From positions 868,001 to 932,000 of the forward strand of contig JAQFVV010000319.1 in the NCBI GenBank assembly GCA_028023455.1: 64,000 bases of DNA. The letters are read 5' to 3'. The DNA comes from Epiperipatus broadwayi (Eukaryota; Onychophora; Udeonychophora; Euonychophora; Peripatidae). The translations under genes and the position numbers were made by a program. The notes under the pieces are model-generated. The model searched no databases. It worked only from the letters and a program-made list of their open reading frames with translations, and was not told the origin of the DNA. This document shows, piece after piece, positions 1-14,659 of this stretch (its first letter is position 1; each line of letters opens with the position of its first letter).

Positions 1-30
1 TTTCTATAAAGAAAAATTGCTATTTTGGTA

Positions 31-280
31 TTAGAGCTGCAATATGGAGTATGCATTACACCTACTGTGCCTGTTCACATTCCATATTAATCTGCTGATA
101 AATTTTTAGTCTTTAGGTCTGATCAAAATAAAGTGTACATGACCTTTTTAACAAAAAACTAACACAAACACGAATCTTGTACATGGTATTTTGGCAAGAT
201 TTACAAAGTTATCCGGAGGTTGATATGAATGTGAACAGGTGTAGTAGGTCTAATACATGCCCTGCATTGCAGGAATAGAA
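31..280. repeat. Imperfect inverted repeat, MITE-like
   Basis: Bases about 31-100 pair with about 205-275. The clearest stretch is acctactgtgcctgttcaca on the left against the complement of tgtgaacaggtgtagtaggt on the right. The spacer is about 105 bp. No coding potential. It may be a small non-autonomous DNA element or the edge of one that begins before the window. No target duplication could be assigned. Confidence 0.5.
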
Positions 281-369
281 ATAAATAAAAGTAAAAACAT
301 ATTATATTTATAATTTTCAATAAGAAATGTATAATTTTAAACAAGACATTCAAATAAAAACGATTTGGA

Positions 370-745
370 CACTAACAACTTTTAAGAACATTTGAAATAT
401 AAAAAAGTGTTATTTGTGATCTTAATAACAAATGACATTTGAAAGCAAAAAAAAAAAAATGTGATTTGTAATCTTAATGAAATGGCAGCATTACACAAAA
501 AATTCTTAGTTTAAATAAGCACTAAAACAGTAAATGAGTTTAGTTTTTAAATAATATTTATAAAAAAAATATTAAAAATATATACAATTTTCATATTAAC
601 AACTTTTAAGAATGACATTCTCAATCAAAACAAATGTGATTACTGATCTTAATGAAATGACACCATTATACAAAAACATTGTTAATAAACAAACAATCAA
701 TGATTTTGGTTTTTAAATATTTATAAAAACACATTAAGTATACTC
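370..745. repeat. Diverged two-copy tandem duplication
   Basis: The segment starting aacttttaagaa near 377 recurs near 600. The downstream block gatcttaatgaaatgacacc (near 645) has a counterpart near 467 (aatcttaatgaaatggcagc). The period is about 175-225 bp with indels. Nothing else is recognisable between the first hairpin and 1.07 kb. Confidence 0.55.
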
Positions 746-1077
746 TTACGATATTCACTATGTGCTATATAACAGGAAATGTCACTTTGAAACAAGAAAA
801 TACCACCACTACAGAAAATGGAGATCTGTATTAAAAATTATCTCTCCGAAAATGTAGCACATGATTACAGAGTATGCTGGGATTTTCAACAGAAATGCTA
901 ATACATATATTTTTTGTTATAAACAAATTAAACCCCTCCAAAAGTAACAAAACCCACAAAAATACATATTAATTATGAGACTGAAAATATTAAAGTATTA
1001 TGAAAAAAAAAGATCTTGTTGATAAAGAAAAACACATTTAGCCCTAATACAACTCTAAAATCAGCACTTATTAAACA

Positions 1078-1543
1078 CGTTTCTATCAATTTGAAAGCAT
1101 GAATTTATCAGACACATAAATGTCTTCAAACTCAGCCTAACAAACTAGAGAATATATGGGTCTGAATTCAGTTCAGTTTCACCATATAGTAAAAGCCTCT
1201 GAAATATATAGCATTGCAAAAACCTTCAAAGATACACTTATAATAATTAAAACAAGTTATAAATTGCATAACTCATGAAAACAAAGCTTTTTAGAGCTAT
1301 TGCTAAGCTCCATCTAGTGATCATAAAATGCAAGCTTAAATGTAAGTTATGAAATTTACAACTTGTTTTAATTAATATAAGTGTACCTTTGAAGGTTTTA
1401 CAATGCTATATATTGCAGAAGCTTTTACTATATGGTGAAACTGAACTAAATTCAGACCCTTATAGCTATCTAGTGTGTTAAGCTGAGTTTGAAAATATTT
1501 ACATGTCTGATAAATTGATGACTTCAAATTGATAAAAACTAGT
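1078..1543. mobile_element. Foldback MITE-like hairpin
   Basis: Two arms of about 185 bp (1078-1260 and 1345-1543) are near-perfect inverted copies. For example, ttcagtttcaccatatagta at about 1174 pairs with tactatatggtgaaactgaa at about 1426. They are separated by a loop of about 85 bp containing aagctccatctagtgatcat. A second copy of the loop (attatgaaaacaaagctt... to ...cttgctttaatt) lies at about 1648-1746 without its arms, so the family has either a shed loop or a second degraded insertion here. No ORF. It is a likely non-autonomous DNA transposon. The ends are not crisp enough to call a target duplication. Confidence 0.7.
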
Positions 1544-2889
1544 TTCTAGTCTCCCAACCCTCCACGGACATGAGCCAATAATCTCAAAAGCAGCTGGCCT
1601 GGAGGTGGGGATTATGATAGAGGTTTTGAATTCTATCTCTTTCAATAATTATGAAAACAAAGCTTGTTGGAGCTATTGGTAAGCTCCATCTAGTGATCAT
1701 AAAATGCAAGCTTAAAGGCAAATTATGAAATTTATAACTTGCTTTAATTATATATATATATATAACATGTGAATTTTACCAAATTTCACTTTTAAATAAT
1801 AATTGAACTGCCCTCTAGTTGCCAAGTTCCATAACTTTTACAATAAGAGAATGGACCACCTCTTAATGTATTTTAGATCTTTTTATGATGTTATATTTAT
1901 TCATTATTAATATATATATATATATTACTTTTTTGTTTAGGTTAGGACGAATTGCTTATATCAATTTACTAAAAAAAATTAAATTTAAAAATTATTTTAG
2001 AAGTATGATGTATATAATGTATTGACGATCTTTTAAAAAGTCTAGTTAAAGCAAATAAGAATATTTACTATATAATATTGTGTTAATATTTAAAAAAAAC
2101 AGTTAACTAAAGATAAATTATAATATTGTATGGTTGGGAAAACTGGCCATAATAAATACTGCATTAATAAGTCTTGTAAATAAATGTTTAAAGTAAATTT
2201 TAAAAGTAATAACATGAAGTTAAATAAATAGTATATTTGAGTTATAAAAATTAATATTTAATAACTGAATTTAAAATGTTTATTTAAAAAGAGTATTGTG
2301 GTACAAAATAAATATTTGGTTTTGTGATATTAAGCTATTATTTTAAAAGTTGCTATATTATTATTTTTTAAAAAAATATTTTTTTTTGTAAATTAAATTA
2401 TTTATTTTATTCTCAGCTAAATTGTAAGTGTTTCCTCTATTTTTGTAAGTCATGTGATGTGTAGATATTCACACGTGTGTTTGTGGAGTTTTTTTGATAA
2501 AGTTGCAGGATTGTTTTAAAATTCTATTATAAAATTTAAAATATTATATTTGATTACCACAAGATAAAAATAAAATTAGTTAGTATAAAATATTAAGTCG
2601 TGTATTTATTATTACTTTAAAAAAAACCGAATGTAATAAGTAAAATTAGATTTTTGTTTTGTTTTGAAAAATAACGTTTTAAAAAGCTAAAGATAATAAT
2701 AAATATTACAATATAATTTTAAAAATTATTTTGAAGTGTTTAGTAGATATAAATAAAATATGAAAATTAACTAGGCAATTAAATAATATAATAAAGAATA
2801 CATATTAGATAAATCATTGTTAATTTTTAACTTTGATTCCACGTTGTTGGCTAAGGATGTAAATAAGAAAACAGAGCATTGTTTAGTTA

Positions 2890-2950
2890 ACCAATCAGGG
2901 GAGTACTTTATTTGGGTATAAAAATCGGTGCACAATTATTTTCAGCATAC
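2890..2950 (+). promoter_or_regulatory. CCAAT + TATA promoter in LTR-like copy 1
   Basis: CCAAT at 2890-2894, TATA box gtataaaaa at 2916-2924, and an initiator-like tttcagca about 25 bp downstream. The same arrangement is at 20058-20092 in the related copy, which supports function in the repeat. It probably drives the element, not a host gene. Confidence 0.55.
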
Positions 2951-3419
2951 TACTACTATAACTACTACTCCTTCTGTTAACTAAGTGTGCTGTATTAAAC
3001 AACTTAAATTCTATTAGTTTGCAGTATAAAGATTAAGAGTACCATTAATAGTCAATTAGGTACTTTAACCTGATATGCTATGTGGCTACCAGGCAATGCT
3101 GCGGTACCATCAACAATCAGTCAGAAACCTGCAAGTGATAAATTTTTTTTCAAAACTGCATGAAAATCATCAACTAAAAAACCCAAGGCTAGACATATCA
3201 AAATGCTAAAAATCGGCAAGTAAAAAATAAATTTATATCAAAAACTGCATTAAAATCGACAAGTAAAAAAGCCCGAGGATACACATATCAAAATGCTGAA
3301 AATTGACAAGTAAAAAATAAATGCCTGATGCTGTATATATTCAAGAAATATTGCAAAAGTCCAAATTTAAAAAAAAACAACACTCAAAATGCTATAAAAT
3401 TTAAAATTAATATATATAT

Positions 3420-6400
3420 TGTGCCATTACAATTTAGTCACTAGATAAATTTATAGTAATGTGCATGTAGAAAAGGTAAACCAAAAATCATCATCACAAT
3501 TTTATATAACCATAAAAGAAGCTGTAGGGCATCCAAGTTCAAACCCTACCAGATTAAAATCTTAAACACTTTAGACAGAAAGAATGGGTCAACAATTACA
3601 TGCTTTACTTGTTTGTGTGTTGATAGAAAGGTAATACACACATTTAAACTATTTAATATTTAAATTTTCTGTTAAAAAGCAAAGTTATAATGCATACATA
3701 TAGGCAATGTATGTGTAAATTAGTTATTTGTTTTATATTTCAAATATTCAACATTTTAACTTTCTTTAAAACTAAGCTATGCTTGATCAATTCTAACATT
3801 TTTTTCTATACTTCTATTTTGCTTTTCTTTAATTATAAGTGGGATTTAAAAGTTACAGATTTAATTAAATAATTGGGTTATAATTACTAAGCTAGCAATT
3901 ATATTATTTAAGGTTAGTTTATGAATGATTTGAAAGAATGAAGGATGTGTGTACATTACATACAAAATTTTACATTTCCTAAATATTGAAAGAAAAGGAA
4001 GTATTAAATCTGTTAAATTATTTTTTTGTACAATTGTTTGTTAAAAGAGGAAATCTGTTTAATCAGATATCAATCTTTGTAGCAATTTTTTTTTGTAAAT
4101 AATTGTTTTTCACTTTGGAAGCTTATAATGGGTCAGAACTATGATTTTTGAAATTGTCTTATCAAGATCTAAAGAAGGAAGCTCAAAGATTTGAAGTGTT
4201 ACCTGGATGTAAAAAGAAAGAAAAAAGAAAAAAAAACAAAAGAAAGGAAATAAGGATTGAGTCTATTTTTTTTAAACAAAAGTGTCTGGAAAAAGGATTA
4301 AACTTTTCAGTTGAAAAATCATTTAGTTGAAAATAAATTAGAGATCTAATTAAAACAAATTTGTCCAAAAATAGCAAGTGATGCTATCTCTGATTGGTTA
4401 AGTTAGCTAAAAATTGGATATAAAAAGCTGTCTTGAATTATTATGAAGATTATTGTGATTGATTCAGATTATTAAACTATCAAATTTGAATGTTGAAAAT
4501 ATAAGAAATGGTGGGCTAGAAAAATTATATGTATATCCCATTTGCCGGACCATCTGGGGGAAGCTGCACATCACATAGGAAAGAAAAGATGTGTCTAAAT
4601 AATATTCTACACCTTTCAACTGACCAGATAAATAAGATGTTTTTAATAGAAGGAAGAAAGCATTCACCTGCATTCAAAGAAGATGAATTAATCTACTGAT
4701 AAATATTAATCATCAAGTCCAATTAATCGTTCCAACAACTGATTTTAAACTCAAGAAAATTTATAAATGTGAAAACAACTGCTGTATTTCATCCACATGC
4801 TTGACAGGAAGAGAAGAAAAATTAATATAATGATTTCCAAATTGTCCACTAAAGCAAATAACCTCAATAGAGTCATCATCATTAAATAGTTATACACCTC
4901 AGGAAAGAGATTGTTCCCACATAGTAGCTGCAGAAATATAGACAAGTTTGAACCCTTGGAAATTCGCCACAAACAAAAGATCGGTAATATGACTTTTTAT
5001 ATCTATTTTCTTTATGATATCAGTCTTAAGAAACATTTTAGCGATAAAGTGGTATATTTTATTTAAAGAACTTTTAAAGACTATTCAGATCGATTAAAAC
5101 AAGAATGTCTTACTAATAATAACTTTGAGCTTCATAAATGACCTTGAAAGTATGAAAATTATTTGTTTATTAATTTTACAATATTAATGTGTAAAACAAT
5201 TTTTTTTATGGTGTTATGATTTTAGTTTTAACTGATATATTATTATTATTTTGGTTTTTAATAATATTTTGTTATCATGGGATAAAACACACACATACAT
5301 AATGATATTTTATATGTGTATAATTGTGAGTGAATGTGAAATAATGAGTAGTATTAGAATATTAGATTATTTTGTTTCAAGTTAAGTATAGCGTTTCAGA
5401 GGTAGAAGAGAGGGGGGAGATAATGATTTAAAACTATTTTCTAAAACTTGCTCTTTCAATTCTACTAACATTTTTTTTTACATTCTATTTACATGTTAGA
5501 TTTTTAAAGTATATGTGTTAATGAGCAGATAATATTTTTTGTCTTGAAATACTTTTCATGGTCAATGTGACGTCCAACTTAATACAAAATACATTTGAAG
5601 GGAAAGGGGGAAGAACTTAAAATTAATCTGAGGATTGTTATATAATCAATTATTATTATTATTCATGTCAATTTTCATATTATCTAGAAATTTTTATGTA
5701 TATGTTAGAACTGTAGTAATAAATATTAGTTTGTTTTATTAAACGAGGCATATATATTTCATTAATTGTAGTCTTTGTTAAGTGTGATTATTCATCATCA
5801 TCAATGGTTGAATATTAGTTATTGAAGATATAAGTAAATATGCTAAAATTAAGCAATAATTATGAATTTCTTTATAAAATTTAGTTTTATGTTTAGGCTT
5901 AGTCCTAGAGCTGTAGTTGAAACCCTTGTCATTATCGTTATTATTATCATCATCATCATCGTCATCAACGTTTTAATTAATGAGCTGTTTAACTGTTTAA
6001 AGGCCATAAATAAATATTGATTTTATAATATTTAGTGATTTCTTAGTATTATTATAACCACATCCCATCATCTATTTCATGCAAGGATGAGTGAATTGCC
6101 ATCCTAAATTAGTTATATATAATCTGAGCTAGTGAACTTATAAAATATTGAAACACATTTGTTATGTTAAGATCTGAGAAATGATTTATGTCTAGTATAC
6201 TCCACTTTGGTTTATAGAGGTTTTACTTTTACCTAAATATTAGTGCATATAGTGATATGGCTCAAAAAGCAAAATCTTCCATTTTATTATAAATAAAGTA
6301 CCAAGAAGGGATTCAAACCCGGTACATGTAAAAGGTTATCAGATATAACCGTGTCTAGATTCAGATAATCTAGTGGCGCCCTGCTAGACCATATTCACTT

Positions 6401-6649
6401 AGTATTTGTTTAAACATGCACTTAACATCAAATCAAGAGATGAAAGTGGATAAGATCTACTGCCTGTATACCTGAGTTATATTTTATTGAATTACTAGTG
6501 TACTCACTTCACGTGATTTCATATACCTGAGTTATAATACATTGCTATAATACTGGTTATATAATAATTTGCTTATAATAATTCTTGATAGTGTTATATT
6601 TTGAACCTTTACTTAGGTAATATCTTTTGAACCTTATTTATATGTTACA
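3420..6649 (+). mobile_element. Solo-LTR-like unit in left arm of foldback
   Basis: This 3230-bp block starts TGTGCCATTAC and ends TATGTTACA. It is absent from the right arm of the foldback element, and both junctions lie in ATATATAT, so it is an insertion into a TA tract. TG...CA ends and an internal TATA box about 1.0 kb from the left end (4417-4427) are what a solo LTR would show. Short ORFs inside (3690-3872, 4148-4330 and others) look accidental. A tRNA-like B box (ggtttgaatccc, minus strand, near 6305) may mark a degraded SINE. Confidence 0.65.
4393..4430 (+). promoter_or_regulatory. TATA promoter in solo-LTR-like unit
   Basis: The TATA box gatataaaaag is at 4417-4427, with attgg (inverted CCAAT) at 4393-4397 and again at 4413-4417. 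Position and style match the promoters of the other LTR-like units here. Confidence 0.45.
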
Positions 6650-9600
6650 ATATATATATAGCTGAAAAATTTAAAAAAAAAAAAAAAAATAGCTGAAAAT
6701 ACGTTACCCCCACCACAAGTAATAATTATCAACTTAAATTGGCAAGTAAAAATGCCTGATGCTGTATATATACAAAAAATATTGCAAAAGTCCTTTTTTA
6801 AAAAAAAAAAACAATCATAATGCTATAAAATTTTAAAGTAATATATATATATATATATATAGCTGAAAATGAAAAGCAATATACAAGAAGCCATTAAAAA
6901 TGGTGAAAGGCAGGAAATGCAATATACAAGAAACCATTAACGATGGTGGAAGGTGGGAAATGCAAAAACAGAATTTCATCAAATTATTTATTAAGCTTCC
7001 AATTTGCATTTATCTGCAATGCATTCAAAAGCAATTACTTGGTCTTTGCTTTAAAATTATGGCATTATCATTTAAATTCGTCAAGCAGTATATAAAAAAA
7101 TAATTATCAACGTAAAATATACCCCTAACACACAAAATAACTGAAATTCACAATTTATGTCTTAGGTGTAATACTTAAAAAATAAACTATTGTAAACATT
7201 ATAAAATCATTTAAATTCATCAATATTTAAAAAAAAGCAATATACAAAAAACAATTACCAATGTTTTTCCAGAAATTTCATGGATTGCACTGTTTTCGTT
7301 TCAATAAATTATTTTTCAAGCTGTTCCAGAAAAGCTATGACTTCATAAAGATGACTAAAAAAAAAAAATATTTGCAGCATAACGTTTTGAAGATACAAAG
7401 CTTTCGTGAAATAGAAAAATTATCTGCAGCATAAAAATCCATTAGCTATCAAATAATAAAACGAATTAAATATACATTATTTTTTACAACTTTTTTTAAA
7501 ATTATAACATTTCCCATTTAACTTAGTAAGCACTTGACTGTCTTCAACATAAAAATGCATTAAAAAGGTTATTATTAAATTTAGAATTCACAGGTTTGAA
7601 GTGTTTCCCAAAAGTTTGTGCATGTTTACTGTTGTATTCATCTGCGTAAGAAAATAATCCACATTAACTAGTCAAAAAATAAAAATCCCAACAACCTGTA
7701 TTTCTAGCAGTATGAAAAAATTACCACGTAATAAAACTAAGCAGGTATTTCAAAAGACTAATTCACTTACATTTTGGATTAAATTTGTCAGCTTTGGAAA
7801 TTATATTTTTTTTGTACAAGGTCTATTATGTCATATTTCATTAATGAGTAGAAACTATGATCCAATATATTACAGAACCATTATATTTCTTTTTTTAAAT
7901 TTTTAATTTCCATATGTGTATAGATTTCATTCAGTATTTTCCTAAGAACATGCATATGTAATGAAATGTTTAGACAACTATTTATCAGTTTCTATGTTTT
8001 ACGAGTACATTAAATGATAATTTTAAAAATGGATTTGATTTATAGTGAGCACCTCCATTTTTCATTCATTTGGTAATGTTAATAAGTTTAACCTCAGAAA
8101 GCAAAATTTAAAAAAAAGTTGTAAAGTTAACGGATATTTAATTCGTTTTATTATTTGATAGCTAATGGATTTTTATGCTGCAAATATTTTTTTTATTTTA
8201 CGAAAGCTTTGTATCTTCAAAATGTTATGCTGCAAATATTTTTTCTTTTACATGTCATCTTTGTGAAGTCATAGCTTTTCTGGAACAGCTTGAAAAATAA
8301 TTTATTAAAACAAAAACAGTGCAATCATTGAAATTTCTGGAAAGACATTGGTAATTGTTTTTTGTATATTGCTTTTTTTTAAATATTGATGAATTTAAAT
8401 GATTTTATAATGTTTATAATAGTTTATTTTTTAAGTATTACACCTAAGACGTAAATTGTGAATTGCAGTTATTTTGTGTGTTAGGGGTATATTTTACGTT
8501 GATAATTATTTTTTATGTACTGCTTGACGAATTTAAATGATAATGCCATAATTTTAAAGCAGAGACCAAATAATTGCTTTTGAATGCATTGCAGATAAAT
8601 GCAAATTGGAAGCTTAATAAATAATTTGATGAAATTCTGTTTTTGCATTTCCCACCTTCCACCATCGTTAATGGTTTCTTGTATATTGCATTTCCTGCCT
8701 TTCACCATTTTTAATGGTTTCTTGTATATTGCTTTTCATTTTCAGCTATATATATATTAATTTAAAATTTTATAGCATTATGATTGTTGTTTTTTTTAAA
8801 AAAATTGGACTTTCGCAATATTTTTTGTATATATACAGCATCAGGCATTTTTACTTGTTAATTTAAGTTGATAATTATTACTTGTGGGGGGGGGTAACGT
8901 ATTTTCAGCTATTTTTATTTATTTTTTTTTTTTTTTTTAATTTTTCAGCTATATATATATATATATTAATTTTAAATTTTATAGCATTTTGAGTGTTTTT
9001 TTTTTTAAATTTGAACTTTCACAATATTTCTTGAATATATACAGCATCAGACATTTATTTTTTACTTGTCAATTTTCAGCATTTTGATATGTGTATCCTC
9101 ATGCTTTTTTACTTGTTGATTTTCATGCAGTTTTTGATATAAATTTATTTTTTACTTGCCGATTTTTAGCATTTTGATATGTCTAGCTTCGGGTTTTTTT
9201 AGTTGATGATTTTCATGCAGTTTTTAATATACATTTATTTTTTACTTGCCGATTTGCAGCATTTTGATATGTCTAGCCTCGGGCTTTTTTAATTGATGAT
9301 TTTCATGCAGTTTTTGAAAACAATTTTTATCACTTGCTGGTTTCTGATCGGTTGTTGATGGTACTGCAGCATTGCCTGGTGGCCACATAGCATGTTGGGT
9401 TAAAGTACCATCAATTATATTAATTTCTAATTCCAAGAAAGTACAGTAATTTATTATAAGTTTGTATAATACAGAGATGCCATGATAAAAGCTAAATAAT
9501 TCCTTATCAACTGATTTATTAAGCTTGATCCTAACGTCATGTTAAACATGAATAGATCATTGTTAAATTTAAATTTATGTAAAAAATGTCAAAATTATTA

Positions 9601-9660
9601 TGTTTTCATTAGGCATATAATTTTGCTTGTATTAATCAGTAATGGTAATTTGCTATTGAG

Positions 9661-12543
9661 ATTACAAAATTGGACATCATATGGGAAGTTTAAAGGAGAT
9701 TCACCAGAAATTAAAAGTAAAGAAAAAATGCTTTTATTTGGAGGATTGATTTTAAAATTAAGACAAAGGAAATAAGATAGTAAAGTTTTAAAAAACTTTT
9801 AATTTGACAAAATAACTATTTTGGGAAATGCAGAAATGTTTCTTTATGAAGAAATATTTAATAATTTATTTTAAAAATATTTTAATAATTTTAAAATATA
9901 AAAACTAAAACCATTATCGAAGCGTTTCACATCTTATTGAAAGGAATCTTTAAAATAGGTAACAAAATAATCCTATTATTAATTTGTGTATTCTGGTCAT
10001 ACAAAAGATGTTAAAAGTTATTTATGGAGTTATTTAAATATGTAGTAAATGTTTAGAAACACTGAATTAGTGTTGTCATACAGGGGACTCTATAAACAAT
10101 CATGGGATTTGAATGAAAGTAGCAAAACTTTGAAATTATTTTATTATATGATATTGAAAACTACTTTCAATAATTATTTGTTTGTTGAATAATGGGAACC
10201 ATGAACTATTATTTTATAAACTTTTAGGAGCAGATTCATTGTTATTTATGAAGCAATCTGGATATTTAAAAAGTCGACTTACCTTATTTTATTTTTTGAA
10301 AATTGTCATTCATTTTGTTTTAAAAGTGGAACCAACAGAGCATGTGTGATTTTGGCATCATTAGAAGTTTCATCAACAAGCACTGGGAAATTGAAATACC
10401 CAATTGAGAAAAAAGACATTTTTCTTTAAGGAACTTATGGGCAAAGTTTTGTTTTCGTAAATATGATTTTGAATTATTTCTTTTTACTAATTTTTAGTGT
10501 TAATGCTTATTCATAGGTTAGAGATAGGAAAGGAGCATAAAAATATTAAACTACTTACTAACATAGTGCTTAGATTCTTATAAAAATATTTAATAATTAA
10601 AAAAAAACAACTTAATATTTTAAGTGTGATAATATTGAATGAATGATATAATATTTTATTTAGTTCGTGGACCAGAAAACATCATTTAAATGGTAAACTA
10701 ATAGAAAGATCACTTATGGTAATAATTATAAAAATATTAATGATTTTATGTTTTTTTATTTTTATTTTAGATGAACAAATTATTATGTCTTTTTTTGTGT
10801 GGATGTGTGAAAACGTATAATATATCATGCATACACAGAGCTTATGGGAGTTTATTTATTTAAAAAAATATGCATACTTTTATTTTACATTTTTAACATA
10901 ATGAGAATATAATTATATGATTCTATCGTAACTGAACTTAGTGCTCATTTTAAATGGTTAAAGTATTAAAGTATTATATTGATACTAATTATTTATATTG
11001 TGGTTCAAGAGTTATTAAAGAAATGAAGCAGTCTTTTCTTAGTGAGCGGTTAGGTTGTTATTTATATGCAAATTTATTTATTGTTGTAAAGATGTGTAAG
11101 AATTTTAGCGATGTAGAGTGATAAATCTCTAAAGAAGTTATAAAGATAGTGACTTGGAAGTAAATTAAATGAAACCAAGATGATGTTTTCGGTAGGATTT
11201 ATTAATATAGGAACAAGGATAATAGATGATGATGATTATGCAAGTACAGATAACTTAGCTTTGTAGTTTGTATATTTTCCATGGCATTGTTTTCTTTGTG
11301 TTATAGTTAAATCTTCCACAGAGCTGAATAAATAGCCTGGATAGTATATTTTGTGGTGGAGTTTATTAGATAAGTCATACCTCATTTTTATACACCGTTA
11401 CCATGATGATTATATAATAGAGGTACTCGTAGGTTAGACTCTAATTTATTTTATATGCCTATGCATCTGTTTGCTATCAAAATTACTACTATTACATCTT
11501 GTAGGGTTGTATTTAAAATAGGAAATGATAAATAATTTTGGAGGTGTGGATTGTATTGAAAAGAATAAGATAAGTTGTCTTACTTGAAGTGAAAATAGAG
11601 ATGAATACAAAGATTATAAAAATATGTTTATCAATTTTCATATTCGAAATTATTTTTTATAAATATTTGTCAGGATAATTAAAGTAGGTTGGTGAAAATA
11701 TTGAATAATTGTTAAGTATTTTAAAACTTAGATATAATGCATATTTTTGACAAGTAATATGATAAAATCGAATCCTGTTTAAATGATGCAGATAGTTATA
11801 GATTTTTATAAATGTTATTCTGTAGCAACGATATACACTGAACACATACATTTTATCTGATATTAAATTAATATTCAATCAGTAGTATAATTAGACCGCT
11901 ATGTTGCTAATTAAATTTATTCATGTTGTTATTAATTTGGGAATGACTACATGATATGTTAAATTATTTTTAAGGAACTAAGTACAAATTAATAGATGAA
12001 TATTAAACTGGTTAATTTTTTTAATTTTGTATCTTGATTTTACCAAATTAATGTACATGTAACAGATATACGTTATATTAATATTTTAATAAGAGATATG
12101 TAATTTAAAAAAATATTCCATAACTTTTTTTTATAGTTTATTTCTGAAAAGTACAAAAAGTATGATGATATAAAGTTCATTTAATAATGTAAATAGTGTA
12201 TATACGTTTATTGTTGAAGTTATTAATAGAGTTTGTTAAACTTGTTTTATAAATCTTGGTGTTGACTCAATTTCTCCACAACTCAGATACATAATCACAG
12301 ATAATTTGAAATTTAAATATAATATTTGCACAACATAAATAAGATTATTATTTAAGAGTTATAATATTTTCTTAATATGATTTCTTCAAGAAACTTCATT
12401 TGTCATATTGTTATTAAAGTCAAAGAATAATTACAAGATATTTACACAGAATTATATTATTATTGGCTGCCACATATTCTCAGATTATAGGACTATACAA
12501 CATATTTATAAGATGCCATATGAATAATAAGATAATTATATTA

Positions 12544-12545
<2 letters not shown>
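9661..12545. other. AT-rich stretch without recognisable gene
   Basis: About 2.9 kb of AT-rich sequence with stops in every frame at short intervals. It probably contains the remainder of the LTR-like copy that starts at 1926, but I could not find its end. No RNA gene, coding region or clear inverted repeat was seen. Confidence 0.6.
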
Positions 12546-12621
<76 letters not shown>

Positions 12622-12670
12622 TAATTAGTGTTATAATGGGAAATAGATAAGATTAAATTATATATTGTAG

Positions 12671-12748
<78 letters not shown>

Positions 12749-12750
12749 TA
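12546..12750. repeat. Two (TAT)n microsatellites
   Basis: Trinucleotide arrays at about 12546-12619 and 12671-12748 are separated by about 50 bp of ordinary sequence. Both have the same unit and phase, so the interval may have arisen by duplication of one array. Confidence 0.95.
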
Positions 12751-13264
12751 TTACTATTAGTGTTAGTCAGATGTATTTGAGAATGATATTAAATCCCTCA
12801 TCATGCTTAATTACAAAAATTATAATTGTCTAGAATTATTATAAAAGAACCTGAGATTATTTGAGCTAGATTATTTAAATAAAGAGATGAAGATTGTTTA
12901 TTGGGATAATATTAATTAATTAATGTAATTATTGAATATGTAGGAATTTTATAGATTTAGTGTTTAAGATAATAAGAGGGAAGATAATATTCTTATGCCA
13001 TTGAGGTAATATCCTATGGGATGTTGGCTAAATGTATTCATCTTGCCATTTATAAACTCACTTCATAGTCTCATGATTTTTATTAGATATTTATTTATTT
13101 AATTTATGAAACTGAACCATATTATTATATATTAATTAGAGCTAGTTTAATAACATACAGTATTGGAGAATATATTTACTACTGATTAGATACATTTTAG
13201 ATGAGTATAATTATTTATCTGAGCTAACCCATTAATTATTATTACATATTTCCTGAATGTGAGG

Positions 13265-14487
<1,223 letters not shown>

Positions 14488-14659
14488 TAAGTCTCATAAT
14501 GGTGCACAATAAATTTAAAAATAGTTTCTAAACTAAAAAAAGACTATTAACTTCTATTGAAACATATTTAGTTACATTGAAAGAATGATCTAAAATGCTT
14601 TCTTTCTAAGCAATGTGTTTTAGATAATTCTCTGTGATATATTAGCTTTAATAAATAAT

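Larger units (their letters stand above)
3059..9410. mobile_element. Foldback DNA transposon with ~1.2-kb inverted arms
   Basis: The terminal ggtactttaac at 3059 is matched by its complement ending at 9409. Inverted similarity runs from 3059-3419 plus 6650-7503 on the left to 8105-9410 on the right, with a unique spacer of about 600 bp (7504-8104). The flanking direct repeat TCAATTA (3052-3058 and 9411-9417) is an apparent 7-bp target duplication, or 8 bp with one mismatch. Removing the unit at 3420-6649 from the left arm restores continuous pairing and leaves about 3.1 kb. No transposase is visible. Mirror-image ORFs at 6900-7103 (+) and 8481-8708 (-) encode nearly the same peptide only because they lie in the two arms. 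Long terminal inverted repeats with 7-8-bp duplications recall foldback elements such as Galileo (P superfamily), but the terminal bases do not identify the superfamily. Confidence 0.85.
1926..9660 (+). mobile_element. LTR-like repeat (copy 1), interrupted by foldback element
   Basis: After a (TA)n tract at 1907-1925, the sequence from cttttttgtttaggttagga to 3058, and again from 9411 to about 9660, aligns along its length with 19195-20470. The two stretches are joined when the foldback element 3059-9410 is removed. The copy carries a CCAAT/TATA promoter at 2890-2924 and, on the far side of the insertion, a short ORF (from 9539 or 9548) sharing NLNLC-K---NYY-F-RHII with the other copy. Its left edge against a TA tract resembles the other LTR-like units of the window. 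The right end is not defined, and similarity is lost near 9660 because copy 2 is cut by a provirus. Confidence 0.55.

Noticed and set aside
6900-8708. Two nearly identical ~70-residue ORFs on opposite strands (6900-7103 and 8481-8708)
   Set aside because: They are the two arms of one inverted repeat. No start context, domain or other support for a protein.
12546-12750. CRISPR-like or regulatory array
   Set aside because: A simple trinucleotide microsatellite without spacers.
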